Translations under genes and position numbers: made by a program | Source: an uncultured bacterium | GTDB taxonomy: Bacteria; Actinomycetota; Coriobacteriia; Coriobacteriales; Atopobiaceae | Direction of reading: 5' to 3' | Assembly: GCA_905214175.1 (NCBI GenBank) | Contig: CAJMLD010000115.1 | Span: 1-5,559 of the forward strand | DNA length: 5,559 bases | Shown: positions 1 to 5,559 of the stretch, piece by piece | Position numbering within the stretch: position 1 is the stretch's first letter | Layout: every line of letters begins with the position of its first letter | The notes under the pieces: model-generated | Told to the model about the DNA's origin: nothing | The model's input: the letters and a program-made list of their open reading frames with translations, nothing else | The model's database searches: none

Positions 1-2442
1 CTTGTGCTCGGGGTAGTCGGCCACCGGGGTGCGCTTGCCGTAGCCGTTCTCGGTAATTACGAACAGGTCACCGTTGCCGTTGGTGATCTCCATGCCCAGC
101 ATGGAGGCTCCACCCTTGAGGGTGATGCCGCGCACGCCGGAGGTATCCCTGCCCATGGCACGCACGTCGGACTCGTCAAAGAGGATGCCCTTGCCGTCGG
201 TGGTCACCAGGATGACCTTGTCGCCCGCGCGCACGCGCCTCACGTTGACCAGCTCGTCGCCGGACTTGAGGTTGATGGCAATCAGGCCATCGCGACGGGT
301 GCGGTCGTACTCCGACATGGCCGTCTTCTTCACCATGCCGTTCTTGGTGGCAAACATGAGATAGTCGTCGGCAGGGAAGTCGCGGCAGGTAATCACGGCC
401 GTGGGGTGCTCGCCCTCGGAGAGCGAGAGCACGTTCACAATGGCCGACCCGCGCGCCTGACGGCTGCCGATGGGCAGCTCGTGAACCTTCAGACGGTAGA
501 CGCGCCCAAAGTTGGTGAAGAACATCACGTAGTCGTGGGTCGACGCCACAAAGAGATCCTCGACAAAGTCATTGTCCTTCAGCGAGAGACCCTGGACACC
601 CTTACCACCACGACGCTGCGAGCGATAGGTGGCAACGGGCAGGCGCTTGATATAACCGGAGTGGGTGACAGTGACCACCATGTCCTCCTCGGCGATAAGG
701 TCCTCGACGTCGAGGTCCTGCGCCTCCTGGGAGGAGATGCTGGTACGGCGCTTGTCGGCAAAGCGCTCCACAATCTGGCCGAGCTCGTCCTTGATGACGC
801 CCAGGATCTTCTCGCGGTGGGCGAGAAGATCGCGGTAGTAGTCAATGAGCTTGTGAAGCTCGTCGATCTCGGCGGCAAGCTGCTCACGGGCCAGTCCGGT
901 GAGCTTGCGCAGGCGCATGGCGAGAATGGCGTCGCACTGCGGGTCGTCCAGGCCAAAGCGCTCGTTCATGCGGTGCTTTGCCTCGGCCTCGGTCTCGGAG
1001 GAGCGAATGATGTGCACGATCTCGTCGATGTTGTCGACGGCGATGAGCAGACCCTCCTTAATGTGCACGTCCTTCAGCGCCTTGTCGAGGTCGAACTGGG
1101 TGCGCCTGGTCACCACGTCAATCTGGTGGTTGATGTAGTACTGCAGCATCTCGCGCAGCGTAAGCGTGCGAGGCACGCCGTCTACCAGGGCAATGTCAAT
1201 GGCGTTGAAGTTGGACTGCAGCGCAGTCTTCTTGTAGAGGTTGTTGAGCACCACCTGCGGGACGGCGCCCTGCTTGAGGTCAATGACAATGCGCATGCCC
1301 TTGCGGTTGGACTCGTCGCGCATGTCCGAGATGCCCTCGATCTTCTTCTCGTTGACCGCCTGGGCAATCTTCTCCTGGAGAAGGCCCTTGTTGACGGCGT
1401 AGGGAATCTCGGTGACCACCAGGCGCTGGCGGCCGTTCTTGACCTGCTCAACGTGGACCTTGGCACGCACGGTGATGCAGCCGCGCCCGGTCTCGTAGGT
1501 GTCGCGGATGCCATCGGTGCCCATGATGACGCCACCCGTGGGGAAGTCAGGCCCGGGAAGCACGGTCATGAGCTCGTCGGTCGTAGCATCGGGGTTGTCG
1601 ATGAGCATGTTCACGGCTGCCGCAACCTCGCGAAGGTTGTGGGGCGGCACGTTGGTTGCCATGCCAACGGCGATGCCCGAGGAACCGTTCACGAGGAGGT
1701 TGGGGAACCTTGACGGGAGAACGGCAGGCTCGGTGAGCGACTCGTCGTAGTTGGGCTGGAGGTCGACGGTCTCCTTGTTGAGGTCGGCGAGCATCTCCAT
1801 GGCTGCACGGGTAAGGCGGCTCTCGGTGTAACGCATGGCCGCCGGGGGGTCGCCGTCAATGGAGCCAAAGTTGCCATGGCCATCGATGAGGGGCAGGCGC
1901 ATCGAGAAGTCCTGTGCCATGCGGACCATCGAGTCATAGATGGCGGCGTCGCCATGGGGGTGGTACTTACCCATGACCTCGCCGACCGTCCAGGCCGACT
2001 TCTTGTGGGGCTTGTTGGGTGTGATGCCCGCCTCGTTCATGGCGTAGAGAATGCGCCTGTGAACGGGCTTCAGGCCGTCGCGCACGTCCGGCAGGGCGCG
2101 CGCCACGATGACCGACATCGAGTACTCGAGGAAGGACTGCTTCATCTCGGTAGCCATGTCGGTGGGCTTGAGCGTGCCGCCGTGGATGTCGGTGAGGTCA
2201 AGGCGGGTGCCTGCCTCATCAGAGATCGTATGGTCGAGGTCCGCGCCGGCGAGATGGCCTACATCCTCGGAATCGGAGTCGTCCTCGTCGTCATCCGTGT
2301 CGTCATCCTCGGCGGTGTTGTAGTCCTCGTCCTCAGACTCGTCATCGTCCTCGAGCTCGTCGCCCTCGTCTGGGCCCACGCCGTTCTCGAGGTCGTCCTC
2401 GTCGTCGGCGGGACCGTGGTTCCTGTTGTTATCGTCTGCCAC
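1..2442 (-). CDS. gyrA: DNA gyrase subunit A (partial, C-terminal end outside the window)
   Basis: Cleavage and rejoining subunit of the A2B2 gyrase; with GyrB it introduces negative supercoils using ATP. I translated 814 uninterrupted codons from a GTG at 2442. Family landmarks: conserved start of the core at residues 99-135 (EMKQSFLEYSMSVIVARALP, then the RDGLKPVHRR region), HPHGD at 161-165, catalytic Tyr205 preceded by Arg204 (E. coli Arg121/Tyr122), DNA-intercalating Ile257 (E. coli Ile174), then tower and coiled-coil regions, and the GyrA box QRRGGKG at 609-615 opening the C-terminal pinwheel. The frame is still open at base 1; by comparison with other GyrA proteins perhaps 90 residues are missing. 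GTG is chosen because a TGA lies in frame five codons upstream and AGAAAGG sits 6 nt before it. The next Met (96) lacks a Shine-Dalgarno sequence. Odd points: a long acidic N-terminal extension and Ala166-Ala167 in the quinolone pocket. It follows gyrB by 42 bp, so co-transcription is likely. Confidence 0.97.
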   Translation of the reverse strand, partial: MADDNNRNHGPADDEDDLENGVGPDEGDELEDDDESEDEDYNTAEDDDTDDDEDDSDSEDVGHLAGADLDHTISDEAGTRLDLTDIHGGTLKPTDMATEMKQSFLEYSMSVIVARALPDVRDGLKPVHRRILYAMNEAGITPNKPHKKSAWTVGEVMGKYHPHGDAAIYDSMVRMAQDFSMRLPLIDGHGNFGSIDGDPPAAMRYTESRLTRAAMEMLADLNKETVDLQPNYDESLTEPAVLPSRFPNLLVNGSSGIAVGMATNVPPHNLREVAAAVNMLIDNPDATTDELMTVLPGPDFPTGGVIMGTDGIRDTYETGRGCITVRAKVHVEQVKNGRQRLVVTEIPYAVNKGLLQEKIAQAVNEKKIEGISDMRDESNRKGMRIVIDLKQGAVPQVVLNNLYKKTALQSNFNAIDIALVDGVPRTLTLREMLQYYINHQIDVVTRRTQFDLDKALKDVHIKEGLLIAVDNIDEIVHIIRSSETEAEAKHRMNERFGLDDPQCDAILAMRLRKLTGLAREQLAAEIDELHKLIDYYRDLLAHREKILGVIKDELGQIVERFADKRRTSISSQEAQDLDVEDLIAEEDMVVTVTHSGYIKRLPVATYRSQRRGGKGVQGLSLKDNDFVEDLFVASTHDYVMFFTNFGRVYRLKVHELPIGSRQARGSAIVNVLSLSEGEHPTAVITCRDFPADDYLMFATKNGMVKKTAMSEYDRTRRDGLIAINLKSGDELVNVRRVRAGDKVILVTTDGKGILFDESDVRAMGRDTSGVRGITLKGGASMLGMEITNGNGDLFVITENGYGKRTPVADYPEHK
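1942..1947 (-). other. Quinolone-determining codons of gyrA: Ala166-Ala167
   Basis: These two GCC codons fall in the motif HPHGDAAIYD (residues 161-170). With a gapless offset of 83 from E. coli GyrA, confirmed by the catalytic Tyr (205 versus 122), Ala166 matches E. coli Ser83 and Ala167 matches Ala84. The acidic anchor Asp170 (E. coli Asp87) is kept. In established structures Ser83 and Asp87 hold the water-metal bridge to fluoroquinolones; Mycobacterium tuberculosis also has Ala (Ala90) at the Ser83 position. Confidence 0.88.
2263..2406 (-). other. Acidic low-complexity tract in the GyrA N-terminal extension
   Basis: Codons 13-60 of gyrA encode 32 Asp/Glu out of 48 residues, with no Lys or Arg, separated mainly by Gly, Ser, Asn, Leu and Thr. 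The DNA is a run of GAC/GAG/GAT triplets on the coding strand, seen as pyrimidine-rich gtc/ctc repeats on the plus strand. Residues 61-94 form a less biased linker to the conserved GyrA core. E. coli GyrA begins only about a dozen residues before this core, so most of the first 95 residues are extra. The tract is probably disordered. The frame stays open through it and meets the conserved core without a break, so it is not a frameshift artefact. Confidence 0.9.
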
Positions 2443-2448
2443 GAGTTG

Positions 2449-2455
2449 CCTTTCT
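2449..2455 (-). promoter_or_regulatory. Ribosome binding site of gyrA
   Basis: AGAAAGG on the minus strand lies 6 nt before the GTG at 2442. It decides the start and supports including the acidic extension in the protein, because Met96, the first Met in frame, has no comparable purine-rich site upstream. Confidence 0.7.
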
Positions 2456-2472
2456 CATGTCTCGCTTGTAGC

Positions 2473-2483
2473 GCCCTGCGGGC
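2473..2483 (-). other. Short GC hairpin between gyrB and gyrA
   Basis: GCCC-GCA-GGGC on the coding strand begins one base after the gyrB TAA and can form a 4-bp stem with a 3-nt loop. No T run follows, so it is not a Rho-independent terminator. It could pause RNA polymerase or protect an mRNA end, or be chance in a GC-rich gap. Confidence 0.4.
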
Positions 2484-2484
2484 C

Positions 2485-4452
2485 TTAGATGTCGAGGAAG
2501 CGCACGTCTTTGGCGTGCGTCTGGATGAAGTCCTTGCGCTTCTCGACCTGGGTTCCCATGAGGTCAGAGACGGCGCGCTCGGCCGCCATGGCGTCATCGA
2601 TGGTCACCTGGAGAAGGATGCGGTTTTTGGGCTCCATGGTGGTCGACCAGAGCTGCTCGGGGTCCATCTCGCCCAGGCCCTTGTAGCGCTGGACGGTGTA
2701 CTTGGTGGAGTCCTCGAACTTCTTGGCCTCCACGGCAAGCTCCTCATCGGTGTAGATGTACTTGCCGTGCTTCTTGCCCTTTGGCTTGAGCTGGTAGAGG
2801 GGCGGCTGCGCCACGTAGACGTAGCCCGCCTCGATCATGGGCTTCATATAGCGGTAGAAGAAGGTGAGGAGCAGGATGCGGATGTGGGCGCCGTCGACAT
2901 CGGCATCGGTCATGATGACGATCTTGTGGTAGCGCGCCTTGTTGATGTCGAACTCCTGGTCGACACCCGTGCCAATGGCGGTGATAAGCGAAGTGATGGT
3001 GTCGCTCGAGAGGGCGCGGTGCTCCTGCACTCGCTCGACGTTGAGAATCTTTCCGCGCAGGGGGAGCACTGCCTGGATGGAGCGGTCGCGGGCCATCTTG
3101 GCCGAGCCACCTGCGGAATCGCCCTCGACGATGAAGAGCTCGGTCATCTCGGGGTCACGGACGGAGCAGTCGGCAAGCTTGCCGGGCAGGCTCGCGCTCT
3201 CGAGAAGGCCCTTGCGGCGCGTGGCCTGACGGGCCTTTTGCGCGGCGAGGCGGCCCTTGGCGGCCTGGGATGCCTTCTTCAGGATCTCCTTGGCCTGGTT
3301 GGGGTGCTCCTCGAGGTACTCCGCCATGCCCTGGCTCACGATGCGGTTGGTGAGCGTGCGCATGTAGGAGCTACCAAGCTTCGCCTTGGTCTGGCCCTCG
3401 AACTGCGGGTCGGGGAGCTTGACCGAGACAACAGCCGTAAGGCCCTCGCGGATGTCGTCGCCTGTGAGGTTGGGGTCCTTCTCCTTGATGATGTTCTGGC
3501 GATGACCGTAGTCGTTCACGGCCTTGGTGAGGGCAGTCCTAAAGCCCTCGAGGTGCATGCCACCCTCCTCGGTGAAAATGTCGTTCGCAAAGGAGAGGGT
3601 GTGCTCGGAGTAGGTGGTGTTCCACTGCATGGCCACCTCGACCTCACCCATCTGCGAGAAGGGCGCATCCGGGTCGGACTTGCCCTCGATGTAGATGGGC
3701 TTCGAGAGACCAGGGAGAACTTCCTTCTCATACTTCTGGCCGTTCCAGCCATTGAGGTACTTCACAAAGTCGATGATTCCGCCCGAGTAGCAAAACTCGT
3801 CCACGCGGGGCGTGAGCTCTCGCTCGTCGGTGAGAATGATCTTGAGGTTCTTGTTGAGAAACGCCGTCTCCTGGAGGCGGTCATGCAGGGTGTCGTAGTC
3901 GTAGACCGTCGTCTCGAAGATGGTGTCATCGGGCCAGAAGGTGATGGTAGTGCCGGTTGTCTTGGTCTTGCCGAGTTCCTTGAGCTTCTCGGTGGTCTTG
4001 CCGCGCGCAAACTGCATCTCGTAGATGCCGCCGTCACGCTTGACCTGGACAACCATCTTCTTTGAAAGGGCGTTTACCACCGAGACGCCAACGCCGTGCA
4101 GACCACCGGAGACCTTGTAGGCCTGGTTGTCGAACTTGCCGCCGGCGTGGAGGATGGTGAGGACGACCTCGAGGGTGGAGATCTTCTTCTGGGGGTGCTT
4201 GGCAACGGGGATGCCTCGGCCGTTGTCCTCCACGGTTACGGAGTTGTCCGGATGGACCGTTACCTTGATCTTAGTGCAGAAGCCCGCCATGGCCTCGTCG
4301 ACGGAGTTGTCGACAATCTCCCACACCAGGTGGTGCAGGCCGGCGGATGAGGTGGTGCCAATGTACATGCCAGGACGCTTGCGCACGGCCTCAAGGCCCT
4401 CGAGGACCTTGATTTCGCTCGCGTCATACGAGTTGTCGTTCTTGTTTGCCAC
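2485..4452 (-). CDS. gyrB: DNA gyrase subunit B (complete)
   Basis: ATPase and TOPRIM subunit of gyrase, 655 residues with GTG start and TAA stop. GHKL ATPase: Glu45 (E. coli Glu42, general base), Asn49 (Mg binding), Asp76 and the NGRGIP motif at 77-82, lid HAGGKF at 102-107, GLHGVGVSVVNAL at 117-129, and TGT at 166-168. Arg139 matches E. coli Arg136, the coumarin contact. The transducer has QTK at 354-356 (E. coli Gln335/Lys337). TOPRIM: EGDSAGGSAK at 443-452 (Glu443) and DADVDG at 516-521 (Asp516, Asp518, Asp520); then RYKGLGEM at 589-596 and DPEQLW at 597-602, and the terminal DVRFLDI. The length is that of the short GyrB class, without the roughly 170-residue insert of enterobacterial GyrB (804 residues). 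GTG at 4452 is preferred over an in-frame TTG at 4476 because GAGGGGAG lies between them, just before the GTG. It sits 128 bp after dciA and 42 bp before gyrA. Confidence 0.98.
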   Translation of the reverse strand: MANKNDNSYDASEIKVLEGLEAVRKRPGMYIGTTSSAGLHHLVWEIVDNSVDEAMAGFCTKIKVTVHPDNSVTVEDNGRGIPVAKHPQKKISTLEVVLTILHAGGKFDNQAYKVSGGLHGVGVSVVNALSKKMVVQVKRDGGIYEMQFARGKTTEKLKELGKTKTTGTTITFWPDDTIFETTVYDYDTLHDRLQETAFLNKNLKIILTDERELTPRVDEFCYSGGIIDFVKYLNGWNGQKYEKEVLPGLSKPIYIEGKSDPDAPFSQMGEVEVAMQWNTTYSEHTLSFANDIFTEEGGMHLEGFRTALTKAVNDYGHRQNIIKEKDPNLTGDDIREGLTAVVSVKLPDPQFEGQTKAKLGSSYMRTLTNRIVSQGMAEYLEEHPNQAKEILKKASQAAKGRLAAQKARQATRRKGLLESASLPGKLADCSVRDPEMTELFIVEGDSAGGSAKMARDRSIQAVLPLRGKILNVERVQEHRALSSDTITSLITAIGTGVDQEFDINKARYHKIVIMTDADVDGAHIRILLLTFFYRYMKPMIEAGYVYVAQPPLYQLKPKGKKHGKYIYTDEELAVEAKKFEDSTKYTVQRYKGLGEMDPEQLWSTTMEPKNRILLQVTIDDAMAAERAVSDLMGTQVEKRKDFIQTHAKDVRFLDI

Positions 4453-4456
4453 GTGA

Positions 4457-4464
4457 CTCCCCTC
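4457..4464 (-). promoter_or_regulatory. Ribosome binding site of gyrB
   Basis: GAGGGGAG on the minus strand ends 4 nt before the GTG at 4452. It favours this start over the upstream TTG at 4476, which would place the site inside the coding region and has no purine-rich site of its own. The first bases of the site also belong to the 12-bp inverted repeat at 4462-4473. Confidence 0.75.
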
Positions 4465-4473
4465 AGAGCTGAG
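4462..4473. repeat. Small perfect inverted repeat at the gyrB leader
   Basis: CTCAGAGCTGAG reads as two 5-bp arms around 2 bp. As RNA it could fold as a 4-bp stem with a 4-nt loop and take in the first three bases of the gyrB ribosome binding site. It is short enough to be chance. Confidence 0.35.
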
Positions 4474-4580
4474 CAAGATACAGAGTCAAGTGTACTCCAT
4501 GGGCACTTTTCTTCTCGGCACACAAGAATTCGGGGAGTCTAAAACAGAATCCCTGCGCATCAGCGACGCGGAGAGGCATG

Positions 4581-5117
4581 CTAGGGACGAGAAGTCTCAT
4601 CTTTCGTGTCTCTGCTCTTTTCTCGCCTAAACGACAGGCTCATGGCCTTGTAGACGCTCTCTCTGAGAGATTCCGGTACGGATTCTGCAAGCTTCTCGAC
4701 AGTGTTCTGCTCGCTTCCGGTAAGTTCCGGCAGCGGTGTCTTGGGCATCGGGGCGCCAGGGGCACCTGTTGCACGCTCCTTGCGCGGAGCTGCACCGTGT
4801 CCGTACTGGGAGACGATGAACTCGATCTCGGAGACCTCGAGCCCGCCCATCGAGAGGCGTGCCCGGTAGACCTCGCGGTTGGCCCTAAAGTCCACGGCGC
4901 GCATGCGCGAGTCCACGTAGACGCCAAGTATGGGTGCCGCGCCTTTCACGTGCGGTTCCTTGAGAAAGACGCCCGTGGTGTGGGCACGTTCCACGTCGCC
5001 ATTCACGTTGTGCCACACGTATGCCGCACGCTGGTTGGCACTCATGGAGCGGCGTGCTTCGGGGTTTGAGAACATACCCTTGAGCAGCGATGATATGCCT
5101 TCGTAGTCCTCACTCAC
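4581..5117 (-). CDS. dciA: DUF721/DciA-family protein, probable replicative helicase loader or operator
   Basis: A 178-residue protein with GTG start and TAG stop. Position between recF and gyrB matches the DUF721 gene of other actinobacteria (Rv0004 in M. tuberculosis), and the sequence agrees: the DciA-like core includes Trp35 in WHNVNGDVERAHT (W..V.G....HT), followed by strand-like segments around PILGVYVDSR (62-71) and an amphipathic region to SQYG at 103-106. DciA proteins interact with the replicative helicase DnaB and replace DnaC/DnaI-type loaders. Residues 107-130 are Pro/Gly/Ala-rich and probably a linker. Residues 131-178 hold a predicted helix and end charged and polar, with no similarity I recognise. 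The start is inferred: GGTGGAG precedes the GTG by 4 nt and the gene overlaps the recF end by 8 bp. A TTG one codon earlier or a much longer frame inside recF are the alternatives. No signal peptide or membrane segment; cytoplasmic. Confidence 0.78.
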   Translation of the reverse strand: MSEDYEGISSLLKGMFSNPEARRSMSANQRAAYVWHNVNGDVERAHTTGVFLKEPHVKGAAPILGVYVDSRMRAVDFRANREVYRARLSMGGLEVSEIEFIVSQYGHGAAPRKERATGAPGAPMPKTPLPELTGSEQNTVEKLAESVPESLRESVYKAMSLSFRREKSRDTKDETSRP

Positions 5118-5559
5118 CAAACTCCACCACCTTCGAGCGACCAAGGAGTTCGTCCGAGAAGTACCCAAGGTTAGTGGTAGTGACCACCGTCTGGATGCCG
5201 CTCTGTGCAAACTCAATCACAGACTGCCTGCGCGTCTCGTCCAGCTCCGACATCACGTCGTCCAGAAGCAGCAGGGGACGCGATCCGGTAACGTCCTCCG
5301 AGACAAGCACCTCGGCCATCTTGAGGGCAAGCACAATGGAGCGCTGTTGCCCCTGAGAGCCAAAGCTTCGCGCATCTCGCCCGTCGATGGCAAAGACCAC
5401 GTCGTCGCGGTGTGGCCCCACCGTGGTCTGCTGGCGACGGAGGTCGTCCTGGCGCGCCTCCTCCAGACGTTCGAGAAAGCGCTCGGCCAGTTCCTCACGC
5501 GAGAGTGCGAGAGGGTCGTCACAGACAGTGCTCTGATAGGTTGAGGAAAGCTCCTCCCC
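5110..5559 (-). CDS. recF: DNA replication and repair protein RecF (C-terminal part, 5' end outside the window)
   Basis: SMC/ABC-type ATPase of the RecFOR pathway, which binds gapped DNA at ss/ds junctions and helps RecA loading. The window has 149 codons plus TGA; full RecF is usually about 360-400 residues, so the Walker A half is missing to the right. Visible family marks, numbered from the first in-window codon: GPHRDD at 48-53, ABC signature FGSQGQQR at 66-73 (bases 5364-5341), Walker B LLLLDDVMSELD at 96-107 (bases 5274-5239), where Asp100/Asp101 coordinate Mg and polarise water, and TTTNLGYF near 128-135, the usual RecF C-terminal segment. No stop or frameshift is seen. The TGA overlaps the start of dciA, so the two are very likely on one mRNA. 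dnaN and dnaA would be expected upstream by gene-order precedent, but they are not in the window. Confidence 0.95.
   Translation of the reverse strand, partial: GEELSSTYQSTVCDDPLALSREELAERFLERLEEARQDDLRRQQTTVGPHRDDVVFAIDGRDARSFGSQGQQRSIVLALKMAEVLVSEDVTGSRPLLLLDDVMSELDETRRQSVIEFAQSGIQTVVTTTNLGYFSDELLGRSKVVEFGE
5122..5128 (-). promoter_or_regulatory. Ribosome binding site of dciA, inside recF
   Basis: GGTGGAG on the minus strand lies within the last codons of recF, 4 nt before the GTG at 5117. With the 8-bp gene overlap, this suggests translational coupling of dciA to recF. The spacing is short, so the exact start is less certain than for gyrA and gyrB. Confidence 0.5.

Larger units (their letters stand above)
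4453..4580 (-). other. Intergenic region between dciA and gyrB (possible internal promoter region)
   Basis: The largest non-coding stretch, 128 bp. In transcription order it contains a 6-bp stem with a 3-nt loop (4570-4556, one G-U pair), an interrupted TTTT about 10 nt beyond it, a second 6-bp hairpin (4528-4512), TACACT (4494-4489), TTGACT (4489-4484), the CTCAG-CT-CTGAG inverted repeat (4473-4462) and the gyrB Shine-Dalgarno. TTGACT resembles a -35 box but no -10 hexamer lies 15-19 nt after it. TACACT is a fair -10 but has no good -35. A gyrB promoter here is plausible from gap length and because gyrase genes often have their own supercoiling-sensitive promoter, but it is not shown. Confidence 0.35.

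Noticed and set aside
4..1713. A 569-codon open frame on the plus strand opposite gyrA.
   Set aside because: It is exactly in register with the gyrA codons, so its stops could come only from TTA, CTA or TCA codons, which are rare in this GC-rich gene. The protein is rich in Val, Leu, His, Asp and Gly with no family motif. It is an antisense shadow.
2263..2406. The gtc/ctc-rich plus-strand run as a tandem DNA repeat or microsatellite.
   Set aside because: There is no constant repeat unit. The bias follows from Asp and Glu codons in the gyrA frame, so it is a protein-level feature.
4015..4060. Loss of the coumarin-contact Arg (E. coli GyrB Arg136) in this GyrB.
   Set aside because: A first alignment to the wrong Arg suggested Glu. 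Counting from the conserved motifs on both sides shows that Arg136 matches Arg139 here, in the segment KRDGG, so it is kept.
1876..4065. A 729-codon open frame on the plus strand opposite the gyrA 5' end and most of gyrB.
   Set aside because: Same codon register as both genes (the 42-bp gap is a multiple of three, and the reversed gyrB TAA reads TTA), so one shadow frame crosses both. Its composition mirrors the sense codons and shows no recognisable domain.
4453..4476. TTG at 4476 as a longer start for gyrB (663 residues).
   Set aside because: It has no Shine-Dalgarno of its own, and the strong GAGGGGAG lies after it, 4 nt before the GTG at 4452.
4484..4489. TTGACT as the -35 box of a gyrB promoter.
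   Set aside because: No hexamer similar to TATAAT occurs 15-19 nt downstream; the sequence there is GC-rich and runs into the ribosome binding site.
4556..4570. Rho-independent terminator after dciA.
   Set aside because: The stem is only 6 bp with a G-U pair, and the nearest TTTT is about 10 nt past the stem rather than directly after it.
4578..5069. A 163-codon plus-strand frame opposite dciA.
   Set aside because: It lies wholly over a gene with a conserved product and neighbourhood, lacks a ribosome binding site, and shows no recognisable domain.

Overview
The window holds one co-directional block of DNA-replication and topology genes, all on the minus strand, so it reads from right (5559) to left (1). 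In transcription order these are the 3' part of recF, a DUF721/DciA-type gene, complete gyrB, and gyrA running off the left edge. This is the recF-DUF721-gyrB-gyrA order known from actinobacteria (Mycobacterium: recF, Rv0004, gyrB, gyrA), where it lies next to dnaA, dnaN and oriC. GC-rich coding sequence, GTG start codons for all three genes whose start is visible, and the actinobacterial gene order suggest a high-GC actinobacterium. The style of the GyrB and GyrA sequences makes me favour a Coriobacteriia (Olsenella/Atopobium/Collinsella-like) member, but that rests on recall, not a search.

Layout: 5559-5110 RecF C-terminal part (149 residues, with the ABC signature and Walker B). 5117-4581 DciA-like protein, overlapping recF by 8 bp. 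4580-4453 is the largest gap (128 bp), with weak hairpins and no convincing promoter. 4452-2485 GyrB, 655 residues, complete and apparently intact. 2484-2443 is a 42-bp gap with a short GC hairpin and the gyrA ribosome binding site. 2442-1 GyrA, 814 residues in the window with the last C-terminal residues missing. No RNA gene, mobile element, CRISPR array or transfer signature was seen, and no non-coding stretch exceeds 128 bp.

How the genes work together: GyrB (ATPase and TOPRIM) and GyrA (DNA cleavage and wrapping) form the A2B2 gyrase that introduces negative supercoils. The DciA-like protein is expected to help load or operate the replicative helicase DnaB, and RecF acts at gaps and stalled forks. 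The cluster is housekeeping. The least ordinary feature is the GyrA N-terminus: about 95 residues precede the usual family start, including a 48-residue stretch with 32 Asp/Glu and no Lys/Arg. The second is the quinolone-binding region of GyrA, which has Ala-Ala where many bacteria have Ser-Ala. No wholly new system is evident.
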